From NCBI GenBank assembly GCA_022315425.1, contig JAIUPT010000038.1, positions 1,612,001 to 1,676,000 of the forward strand: a stretch of DNA of 64,000 bases, given 5' to 3'. The DNA is from Pseudevernia furfuracea (lineage: Eukaryota > Ascomycota > Lecanoromycetes > Lecanorales > Parmeliaceae). A model generated the notes under the pieces. It searched no databases. It was not told where the DNA came from and saw nothing but the letters and a program-made list of their open reading frames with translations. A program made the translations under genes and the position numbers. Position 1 is the first letter of the stretch; every line of letters starts with the position of its first letter. Positions 11,674 to 21,389 of the stretch are shown piece after piece.

Positions 11674-12928
11674 ATGTTGGCGGCAGCCAAACCTATAGTA
11701 CAGAAAGTCTCACCTCTCCCGGTACCGCCATTCTTACTCGATGACAAGTTTTACGACACCCTCTCACAAGCTCCTTCCTTAGACATGAACGTCGCGCAGC
11801 CTCTACGTGCGTGTTGAACTCAATGTTTTAAGTCCGAGTGCTGACTGACTTCATATAGCATCCTGGACGTTGGCACGAAAACGTCCAAGTGGCGGCAAAA
11901 TGCCACAGGCAATCGCCCACCGAGGGTACAAGGCCAAACATCCCGAGAACACCATGGGCGCTTTTCGAGGTGCGGTTAACGCCAAGGCCCACGCGATGGA
12001 GACGGACATCCACTTGACCAAGGACGACGTTGTAGTATTATCTCATGTGAGTGTTGGATAAATGGAATGATCGCTGAACACATTGACTAACAGAGATGTG
12101 AAGGATGCAACGCTCAAGCGATGTTTTGGCAAAGACGAAAAGATCATAGACTGCACCTGGGAGTACGTAAGCCAACAGCGAACGCTTGCAGCACCTCATG
12201 AGCCGATGCCCAGGTTTAAAGACCTACTCGAATTTTTGGCTTCTCCCGGGTTGGAGAACGTCTGGCTTCTATTAGACATAAAGGTATAGTACAATCCACC
12301 TCGATCTTGACCGCTTCTAAAGTCTCGCCAGCTCGACAACGACGCCGATAACGTCATGCGCCTCATCGCGGAAACCATTCAATCCGTTCCCCCCAATCCC
12401 CTCAAACCCTGGAACCAGCGCCTAGTCCTCGGGTGCTGGGCCGTCAAGTTCCTCCCTCTCTGCGCGGAATACCTCCCCACCTTTCCCATTACGCACATCG
12501 GTTTCTCCATACCATACGCGCGTAAATTCCTCTCCGTTCCCAACGTTTCCTTTAATATGTTACAAAAGACCCTCATCGTGCCGTTCTTTGGCGCACGCTT
12601 TATCCGCGATGTGAAAGCGAAAGGGAGGCCGCTGTACGTGTGGACGGTCAACGAGGAAGACATGATGCGGTGGAGTATCAGCAAGGAAGTCGATGGTGTG
12701 ATTACCGATGACCCCAAGCGGTTCCTGGAGGTGTGCGACGAGTGGGAGCAAGGGAAGAGGGAAATCAACATCTCGTGGGGCCAGTGGATGGTCATCGCCT
12801 GGATCAATCTCCTGGTGCTCCTTTTCGGGACGATCTTCTGGTGGAAGTATGGCGGTGCCACGGCCAAGGAAAAGCCCAGGCAGAAGAGGGCGCTGGCGCT
12901 TCCCTGTAAAAGGAAGGAGGCAGATTGA
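11674..12928 (+). CDS. PGC1: PGC1-like phosphatidylglycerol phospholipase C (GDPD family)
   Basis: Glycerophosphodiester phosphodiesterase-family enzyme; yeast Pgc1 degrades phosphatidylglycerol at lipid droplets and mitochondria and limits its pool. Exons 11674-11806, 11859-12046, 12104-12283 and 12332-12928 give 365 aa; all junctions are GT-AG and keep frame. The catalytic core is visible: AIAHRGYKAKHPENTMGAF (general acid/base His, Glu), METDIHLTKDDVVVLSHD (Glu/Asp metal ligands, second His), LLLDIKLDNDADNVM, and near the end VDGVITDDPKRF. A C-terminal hydrophobic segment (WMVIAWINLLVLLFGTIFWW) is the tail anchor found in Pgc1. The N-terminal 44 residues of exon 1 are not conserved, so the exact start is less certain; a later in-frame ATG lies at about 11785. 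Confidence 0.9.
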
Positions 12929-13330
12929 TGACCATCGGCCATGGCGATGATTCTTTTACTTGCATGGCGACGAGCTTTTTTGGCATTGGGGCTACACGAC
13001 GGTGATGACGGCGCAACGGCTTGGGGTGTACATAGATAATAAAAAAAAGAGGATACGGCAACCAATGCCATGGAATCCTTGGTCCTTTTGAAAACCCGAC
13101 TTCCAAGTCGTGCTCTCTTTAACCCCTTCCTTCAAGGACAGGATTCGGAACCGCGGACGACATTCCCACCAAAACCCCCCCCCCCCAACACCCCCCAAAA
13201 TCAACCGTTGATTCCGGCCTCGTTCGTTGCCTTCCCTCCTCCGGAATATTGGAACGATGTGAGCGGAGGATTTTTGTTTTTTTTTTGCATTCCAACAGTG
13301 GTCTCTGTCATCGCTACGAAAACCCATGGC

Positions 13331-13367
<37 letters not shown>

Positions 13368-13793
13368 TCAATAAAGGAGAGCTTATTTTGGACCGGTTGA
13401 TGCGCGACGTGAGCGTCCGAAATCAGGAGCCCAAAGCGTATGGTTACCAACCATGGATGATGGAGCCACGGCATGGAATTCGGGGGCAGATAGGTGCTCC
13501 CGGTGAAGGAGGAGACGATTTTTTATTTTTTTTGGGCCTGAGCGCTCGGGAAACGGGATAGAAGTATGGACGAAATTAGGATAATTAGTCTCAGTCAATT
13601 CGGGGCACTTGATCAAACCGAACGAAACATTCGCAGACCGAGAGAGAGAGAATATTTGCTCCGCAAGCATATCCACGAGCGAGAGTGGAAGCCAGTATGG
13701 ACAACGAATAGCGGATTCAGTCAGAGAAAAATATCTGCATTATATCTGTCCATTTCCATTTCCATTATCATCCCATATCCAATATCCCACATC
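12929..13793. other. Intergenic with homopolymer tracts
   Basis: Convergent 3' region between the PGC1-like gene and the AN1-finger gene. It holds a run of 12 C (13175-13186) and a run of 32 A (13332-13363), plus short T tracts. Frames across it are artefacts of these runs. Confidence 0.6.
13332..13363 (+). repeat. Poly-A tract (32 A)
   Basis: Uninterrupted run of 32 A directly followed by TATATC. No element or coding remnant precedes it, so it is better called a mononucleotide microsatellite than a retroposon tail. Confidence 0.9.
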
Positions 13794-14385
13794 CTAGATC
13801 CCCTTGACAGCCATCGTTCTTTGGGTATTCAACGTATCCGCGTTGCGATCGTGACTCTCCTTCTTGCAATCCTCCAACCCACTGCACTTGTGATCCTCCA
13901 ACATCCTATGCTTGCCGCAGAAATGCCCTTGGCAGAACGAGCAATCACCCACTATCCTCTGCGCGCCGTCCTTGCAGTCTTTGAAGGTGCATTTTATCTT
14001 CTTGGGGGGCATGCCGCCGCGGATGGGCAGGGCCATGTGGAGAGTCGAGGATGGTGGTAGGAGGTCAGAGAGCGGAGTTGTGGATGTGCCGGATGAGGCA
14101 TCGGTGGAGGTTAGATGCTTGCCGGCGTGGACGAGGCGGATGTCTGATGTTGGGGCGGATGTTCGTAATGAGAGAAGTTGGCGCAGTGTGGGTATCGTGG
14201 TATCCGAAGGGACGGTCAACGGGATGGCTATATCGTACGTTAGCTTTCGTATAATCTGCTGTCAAAGGCTTGAGTGACGTACTGTCTCCAGATAGCAGCT
14301 TGACAAAGATCTGGAAGTTGTCTGAGGATGGAGATGAGGATGTTGATGTTGAGGAGGCGTTTGATGAGGAGCGGGAGATACGCAT
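13794..14385 (-). CDS. Ubiquitin-like / AN1 zinc-finger fusion protein
   Basis: Predicted ubiquitin-system protein. Exons 14385-14283 and 14227-13794 (55-base intron, GTACGT donor, GCTAAC branch site) give 178 aa. After a Ser-rich leader (residues 1-21), ~22-106 form a ubiquitin-like fold starting NFQIFVKLLSGDTIPLTV and ending LHMALPIRGG, i.e. with a C-terminal Gly-Gly like ubiquitin. It is immediately followed by MPPKKIKC and an AN1-type zinc finger (~113-150; CTFKDCKDG, GDCSFCQGHFCGKHR, DHKCSG) that supplies the Cys/His zinc ligands. Ubiquitin-like plus AN1 architectures are known (ANUBL1/ZFAND4 in animals) and AN1 proteins act with Cdc48 and the proteasome. Whether the chain is cut after Gly106 is not known. 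Confidence 0.85.
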
Positions 14386-15352
14386 GTTGGGCGACTCGGT
14401 GGAAGACTATGGATAGATAGGTATGTAGTAGAAGATGGTTCTATTGAAGTTGGTGTAAAGGGTGAGGTATGTATGGAAGCCAAGTTCTCGTAGGTGATGA
14501 TGGTAGATAGATGGATTGATGATGAAGTGAGGTAGATGGAGTGTTGAGTAAGTAGTGTTGAGAAGTGTCGTCAGAGATGATGTGTTAAGTCGCTCAGGCG
14601 TTAGCAGGAAGGTGAAAGTCAAATGGCAGGAACACAGTGTAAGCCTACCAAGCCGAACGAAGTCACGAGGTTCCTGGCAGGTATAATAAGGCAAATAATA
14701 ATGAGCAAGCCTAGAAGGCCACGCGCCACTGCTGCACCAAGCTGTAAAGGGCCGATGAGTCTAGAGTAAGGTAAGGTAAAATAATAAGGTAGGCTAGGTA
14801 CGAGGGTACCTAGAGGGCTAGGTAGATTTTGGCTAGAAGCCCCTGGAACACGCTCCGAACTCCGGAGTTCGGCTCTAGGTCTCTTGGCATACGGAGGTGG
14901 AGTATAGAGTAGGTTAAGGTACTGTACTTTATTATAAAAGTACCGAGTAATTTGGGGGCCAAATTCTACATGGACACGTGACGTTGAATGGTGCAGTGCC
15001 AAACTCTTCCAATCTCACCCTGCTGTTAACAAAGTGCTCTAAATTCATGGCAAAATCTTATTAGAACATCTATACTATCCTCTTCCTCTTCCTTCATCGA
15101 AGGCAAGCCTTTCGGCATGCACCGTTTCCGCGGTTTCAGAATGCATATGCGTATCTGCCCAAGAGAGAGGCTCTCATGAAGACGCTCTTTAGCCCTAACC
15201 GCAGGCAAAAATGAAAAGAGAGAAGCGGTATGAGTGATGTCTTGTTCTAATTTAGTTTCCATCGCTCGTCGAGTTGTCGTCTTGGCTGTCCGACTTGAAA
15301 AACTCATCGCCACTCGAAACTAAGGGGTATGTTTGGCTTAACAGTGATGGTC
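14386..15352. other. Intergenic
   Basis: About 970 bases. 14760-14830 is rich in GGTA/CTAG words (ggtaaggta, ctaggtag). The minus-strand frame 15313-15026 has no recognisable domain. No gene called. Confidence 0.5.
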
Positions 15353-16221
15353 TCATGACAAGGGTAAGCTTAGACCATGCATCTCAGAGAGTCTCCCTTC
15401 GCTTTCGTTGATAGCCATCCTCCATTCTTGGTGTCTTTTCTCAAGGAATTCGTTCTTGTTAGACGTCGATCCATTGGAGAGATCCTCTGCTAAACCTATC
15501 GCATCTGTGACGAACCTATTTGCACCTTCTCCACCTAAAACTGGTATTGGATGGGCTGCGTCCCCAACCAGCCAAGCTCCTCGGTCTGCAAGATCCTGAA
15601 TATCGCCGAGTGGGACCATGGTGCTTCGCATCAACCAATGTAATAATATGTCTTGGCGGACCTTCTCGCTGTCAAAACTTTCTGCAAATCTCGATCCTAG
15701 CGTAGCTGAAGACCATGCTGGAATTGCTCTAGTGGAATGCTGCGTCTACCATTGAAAACGACGTAAGGGAGAACGTTGAGATAAGAGTTTGGGATGAATG
15801 ACTTGCGAAGCAGCGAGTGAACTCCATCAGCACTAATAAGGGTGTCACTTTCTAAAGTGGGCTCTATATGCAATGCGGGGTCACTCCCATACTCTTGAGA
15901 CACTGCTCCCATCTAATGTCCAACCCTTCGCGGCGGAGTCCTTCCAATCTTGCGATGGCAGCGGAAGGTGGTTGCTAAATCCATCTGGATCTCGGGTATA
16001 CCGATCGAACACTGTTCCAAAAAGCTGGCTTGATTCATTTGAAGTACACGAAGTAGAGGCTGATAAACAGATCGGTGGAGTGTTATACCGTAATTAAAAC
16101 GTGGCGAAGATGAAGCCTTCTCTAAATTGGGGGAGGTAATGTTCTTTGCTTTCAGACACTGGCCCAAGATCAAACCGCCGAAACCGGCGCCCACGACGAC
16201 AGTACTTCGCGGTGAAGACAT
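15353..16221 (-). pseudogene. Decayed FAD-dependent monooxygenase
   Basis: Remnant of an aromatic-ring-hydroxylase-like flavoprotein monooxygenase. Minus-strand translation from the ATG at 16221 gives the dinucleotide-binding motif TVVVGAGFGGLILGQC and FNYGITLHRSV. The frame then breaks near 15945-15952: the alternative frame continues LEGLRREGLDIRWEQCLKS, the expected continuation. It breaks again near 15880-15895, where ISADGVHSLLRKSF resumes, and a third time near 15690, where RFAESFDSEKVRQD and HWLMRSTMVPLGD continue into GDAAHPIPVLGGEGAN, the second FAD motif. Compared with the family, roughly 80 residues are missing between FNGRRSIPLEQF and FAESFD. Several frameshifts plus a deletion make this a pseudogene. 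Its 5' end lies ~236 bases from a transposon-like element. Confidence 0.85.
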
Positions 16222-16450
16222 GGTGACCTTAGTAGATAACGACGAAAATGAAACGAGGCCAGTGGATAATATGCGTGGTTCACTGGTCGAGAGAAGAAGA
16301 GAGGAGAGCTCTACCTCAAGTTCGCAGCAATCACATAGCTCCCACTCTCCCGTCTCTGCTTGCACGATTTTTGTAATGATCAAATCAAAGCATTGACTGT
16401 CAGAGTGCAAATTGGGTACAAATACCAGGGCGGTCGAATTTGGGCTATTC

Positions 16451-16456
16451 AAATTC
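16451..16456 (+). repeat. Left target-site duplication AAATTC
   Basis: AAATTC immediately precedes the left inverted repeat. The same six bases immediately follow the right inverted repeat at 19772-19777. Confidence 0.6.
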
Positions 16457-19400
16457 GGGTTCCTTTTAAACCTCAGCCAATGCTAAAAAGAATACCATTA
16501 GCGTAGTTACAAGGTGGCTGCGCCAGATTTGTATGGTAGCCACACCAAAATAAGGCGCGACCATGTTGTCCTCGTTGGTCACCTTGCTGTCGCTTGCAAT
16601 TGGGCGGGGAACCACTCAGCCACGTCCGCAAGTCTTACTACGCGTCAGGGCGGAATATGTATGAGGGATGTAGCGGAGTGTGCGCCTATTAAGGGAGATC
16701 TCGCTGTCGTTTCTCATGGGGCGGAGAGCAACTTAGTAAGGCTGAGCGGAATTTTACCTCGTCGTCGCTTCATGGGGGTTCCATTGAGGGTTTAGCTAGC
16801 TATCTATTGAGACCTATGGTGGAGGCCCGGGGGTCTGCAATTTGAACACGTCATAGCCGGCCTTGGTGAGATCTTTCAGGGCCATTTGAACTCCCTGCTG
16901 ACGTATAGGCCCTGTAGCCTTTCTGAGCATAGTTACCTATGACGTCGAGATACGAGCCCTATCATCGTTCTTTCATGACGCGATATTCTCTTTCAACTCG
17001 TAGAATTTGATCTTGATCTTATCGAGTATCTCGCGTATCTCAAACATGTGCTTGTTGAGATCGTTCGATTCCTCATAGATATTCTTGATAACGTATTTCT
17101 TTGTTGTAGACTCGTAGATCTCGAAGCTCTCGTCTTTAAACATGTAGACTCATCGCTCTCAGTTACTATTATTAAAGACGTTGCTTATGAAGTGAAATTG
17201 TCAGAGATGAGAGCACGAAAGCTGAGATTATCGATCAAGTCTCTCTTCGATATTTCGTCTAAGCAGTTAACAAATAAAGCTATTCAAGAACAGACTAAAT
17301 ATATCTTCTTCTGTGACATTCTTCGTCTTTCGAATTTGCTCTACAATAAGCTCTTATATCGACTCAGAAAACTTAATCAACGCGGGGTATTAAGCACATT
17401 TAGTCGTCTGATAAGCTCGTTATTTGATTGCGATCTCATGATAACGAAGCTTTTATTAATCATCGATCTTTAAAACGTGTGAGACTATATCAACGAGACT
17501 GAATTTGAGTATAATTCTCTTGCCCTCCTTATGAATCTTAAACGAATAATATCATGATTTTATCGAATTAATACCCGAAATCTAAAGTAACAAGCACGAA
17601 TACTATCTTATATAATACCCTCAAAGCTTTCTAATTTTCAGTCATTGACGCTTAATGTATTTTCGCCGATCTTTCGAAGCAGCGTCTAATGTTACATTAA
17701 TTGATTCGAGACAGTCGACGTGCGTGTTGTTACGGCCGTACCCTGCATCTCTTTGACACATGCCTTCCTTTGACACTTCCCTTTTAGGCTTAGCGTGTCT
17801 TGGCAGGTTCACTCCGCCATACATATATGGCCTTCCCTCCCAGTACATAGTTGCTCTCTATCTAGTTGTCTTATTCAAAACACCTACATGACATGACTCT
17901 GTACTGGTCCTGACACGTGTGTCGAAAGTAGAGTGCTTTATAGAGGTGCTCGAAGAACTTCTTACAGTTATTAACACTCAACTCTCGCTTTAACGTCTGC
18001 TTACAATATCGACGACATAATAGATGTTAAATCTCTTATTCGTCTGCATCTAGATCAGAAAAAACTAGCTTAACAGCCCTCTATTCAGCTAAAGAATCGT
18101 CGATAATCATATATCGAAGAAGTCAGTCATCTCTTCCCCCGCATCATTTCTTTATCGTACGTAAAAACGCCGTCACAATATCATCGTTCTCGAACTCGAA
18201 CATTATGTAAACGTAGAGAATTCATCGTCCATACTCGCTGCGAGCCGCTATAATAAATAACTTTCACTTGAGACTGTTAGTGTTGTGAATGAAATCCATA
18301 AGAGCTAGGTGATCTCGTTTTTTTAGAAATTCGATGCGAGCTATCAAAGTAGAATTAAGACAAATTCGTCAAAATATTCAACAAATATCAAAACACTATT
18401 ATCAAAAAACATCCTTCTACTTACATTTCTTCGCAAACGCGATCGCGTGTGCAATCTCATCGTCGATCTGTCTCACAACGATAATATTCTCGACAAAGAC
18501 ATCCTTCTAAGTCTTCAGACTAGTCAGACAGCTCTCTCACTACTTCAACCAGAGTGCTTTGACTTCATGAATTCGACCATCGAGGTGCGCTCTCTTGAAC
18601 TCAGTCTCGACGTTATAAACACGTATGAGATTGAGATATTTGTCTTCAGCAGCCTTTAGAGCATTAAGATTAATCGTTCATTTGACTCTCTTTAAGACGC
18701 GATGAATTCAAGCTATCTCGTATTCTTGAGTCACTTGCTCGCCGACGACGTTCATAACAAAGAAGTTGATCTTGATCGCGTTTATAAAGTCTAACGTGTG
18801 ATTATGAGTCATACAGTGAGCCTTATCCTCGTGAAGAGATAATACAATTAATATAAGAATACTACGGTCGAATAAACTATAGTGCTTGACCATTTTCATC
18901 TTCATTGCATAGGGCTGACACGTACGAAGATTTCTGTTTCGATGATCATAAATCTCGAACTCAGTGACCTCTTTGTGTAAACGACATCATCAATAAAAAG
19001 ACTGTGTGCTCGACTTAGTGATGAGATTATTGAGCTTATTGTATACTCAGAGATTGTTCACAAACGATCACAATTAAACGTATTCTTCGATCGTTCATCG
19101 AATCTCCTCTCTTACATCAAACAAGATCTAACGAATTGTCTCAATATTCGACGACAGAGACATGATTATTGATCTCAAACAGGCGACGATTATCTCATCA
19201 GCACGCGTCTTTCTTCGCTTAGTCCCCTTACGAGACTCCTTTCGATCTATCGACGTGTTCAAAGAGATCTCGATCTTACGTTTCAAGATGAAAGAGAAGA
19301 AAGAGACGAAGGATTTCGATAACGATAACGATAACGATGATCTAGACGCGTCAGAATACGTGACCCTACTTTATTCGTTATCGCTGTCGTCGTTGTTCTC

Positions 19401-19771
19401 TTCCTGTATCAGAGAAAGAAACTCGTCGTCTGACAACTTCAACTTCGGGCTACGGTCTCGATCAATACCCTCGAAGTTGCTACCGTACCAATTCAACTCC
19501 TCCTGAGTATCCTCGAAGCCCCCGTACTGAGAGGGCTGACGAACGCGGAGGAGGGACGACATTGAGGGTATACAAGAGGGGGGCACGCGAAGATTTAATG
19601 GTAGCGGAGTCTAGGAGGCGACAGCGAGGTATGGGGAAGAATGCATAGGAAGGCAAGACGCGCCGCCTGTTTACTACTGAAATCTCTTAGTAAGCCGGCA
19701 GGTGTGGCTGTACCGGCATATTGACTCTCCGGTATCGTACACTAGCGTTGGCTGAGGTTTAAAAGGAACCC
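16457..19771. mobile_element. 3.3-kb decayed DNA element with ~32-base terminal inverted repeats
   Basis: The left end GGGTTCCTTTTAAACCTCAG, continuing CCAATGCTA, is mirrored at 19771 in reverse complement with a single C/T difference over about 28 bases, and AAATTC flanks both sides. The interior is AT-rich and full of TCGAT/TCTCG words with many stops in all frames. Minus-strand stretches still read like protein, for example TLDFINAIKINFFVMNVVGE at ~18760-18830 and MYWEGRPYMYGGVNLPRH at ~17848-17795, suggesting one long ancestral ORF on the minus strand starting near 19586. No DDE motif or known transposase could be recognised, so the superfamily is unassigned. Multiple TAA/TAG codons where sense codons would fit are in keeping with RIP decay. 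Confidence 0.75.
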
Positions 19772-19777
19772 AAATTC
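19772..19777 (+). repeat. Right target-site duplication AAATTC
   Basis: Exact six-base match to 16451-16456, directly abutting the right inverted repeat. Confidence 0.6.
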
Positions 19778-19868
19778 GGCCTAGTACCCCTGCGAACTCT
19801 AAAGTTCAAGATCAATCAAGTTGTTGCGAAACAACAACAACAACAACAATGATAATGCTTTGTCCAAT

Positions 19869-20765
19869 ATGACAGAAACAAACGAGGCAAAGTCTCGAAA
19901 GCTCATCCCCAACTCTCAGCCCATCTCCGTCCTTCCCACCGACATCGCCCGACTCTACACCCACCTCCATCCCATTATCATCCTCACTGTTTACTACTTC
20001 TCCTTTCCCTATCTGGTCGCCGACCCCGTGTCGGTCCTCTCCAAGGCTCTTGCTCCTCTTGCCCATCTTCAGATTACATACTGCGTGGTCTGCCTTCCTC
20101 AGTCCTCCGGGAGCTCGACGCCTACCCATACATCTTCAAAGGGCCCTACGACTCGGAAGCGTGTCCAGTTTGCCCAATCCGCCAAACAAAAGCCTACTAC
20201 TGTTGGGTCCAGGATTACTGTATGCTACAATCCAGTTGCTCCTCCTTCGTCGCATTCCCATATACAGTTGGACTTGCTAATTCTTTGCCATCCGCCCAAT
20301 AAAGCCTGCGATTATCTCTCTCCTCCTCTGCCTCTCGCTTTCGGCTCCGCTGTTGACTGTCATACTCATACTTTTCGGCGCCCCTTTGACTACCCATTTC
20401 TGGCACAATCTCTTATGTGCAACACATATCTCGCTCTTGGGTGTCCTGCCCCTGTTCTACGTGCACGGCGTTAATGCGCGCATGTGGAGGGAAATATCCG
20501 GAGCCTGTCTACCGTTTGACGAAGTATGGGGAGGTTTGGTAGGGGCAGTAGTGGGAGCTTGGCTTGGTGCAGTCCGTTGGAAGACCTTTTCTTTCGGCTG
20601 GGGCAATGAAGACTGACCGGCATACAGGTACCAATACCATTAGACTGGGATCGAGAGTGGCAGAAATGGCCGGTGACGATCGTCACCGGGGCGTATCTTG
20701 GGTGGTTTCTATTCAGGTTTGCGGGTGAGTATTTGCTGCGAGGAAAGAGGATTGAGTTCGACTGA
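19869..20765 (+). CDS. GPI11: GPI11 / PIG-F, GPI-anchor ethanolamine-phosphate transfer subunit
   Basis: ER multi-spanning subunit that stabilises the ethanolamine-phosphate transferases adding EtNP to GPI precursors. Exons 19869-20219, 20305-20571 and 20628-20765 give 251 aa. The first intron uses GTATGC and a TGCTAAT branch site; the second uses an unusual GTCCGT donor. Family motifs: HPIIILTVYYFSFPYLVADP, LLTVILILFGAPLTTHFW, ISLLGVLPLFYVHGVNARMW, LPFDEVWGGLVGAVVGAWLG, VPIPLDWDREWQKWPVTIV. Several hydrophobic segments match the family's membrane topology, and the length fits. The upstream in-frame Asn run (19830-19860) lacks an ATG, so the Met at 19869 is the start. The gene begins only ~97 bases from the right end of the transposon-like element. 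Confidence 0.93.
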
Positions 20766-21389
20766 TAAAGTTTTCAACTACGCTATCTTATAATTGACAC
20801 GAATCTCGGTCAGAAAGGCGGCAGGATGGTTGCTGCGTCTGTGCCGTCACGTCCTCTCTCCTTCTGGTCCATTCAGGCTCCCTCGCCGCCTATATGTTTG
20901 TACATGATTCAGCTACCAGACTTGTTTGCGAGATGACTTCGTGAAGGGATCGCGGCTAGTCCCACCAATCGCAACGGGAGGCCCTAACTCGGAACACTTA
21001 TCTTACCTTCCATATTCAATGCAACATCACGACAAGGCTACGACTCAGAACATGTAGCGGTGGCTGAGTTGAATCAGCCGTCACCTGTTACGCGTACCCG
21101 CAGTGGCCCATAGTCTGAGTATTTATTGTAATACACCCTCCGAAGCAAGCCAAAATCCAACAGGACACATGGGATCAACCTAGCCTCACGTCATCGTGAT
21201 CAATTTATATACTGCGCATCGGTCACTGCTGTCCGTCTTGTGGTAGCTAATACGCATATCAGTTTTCCAATTCTGTAAGGCCAGCAAAACCTGAGTCAAA
21301 CATTTGCTATAAAATCTCCGACTTGACCTGACCTCAAAACTCACAAACAGACTTCCTTAGCACTTGGCGCAGTGACATAACCATACAAT
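20766..21389. other. Intergenic
   Basis: About 620 bases between two plus-strand genes; no domain-bearing frame seen. Confidence 0.5.

Noticed and set aside
13332..13363. Poly-A run as a retroposon tail
   Set aside because: No target-site duplication and no reverse-transcriptase or pseudogene sequence upstream; simple microsatellite is sufficient.
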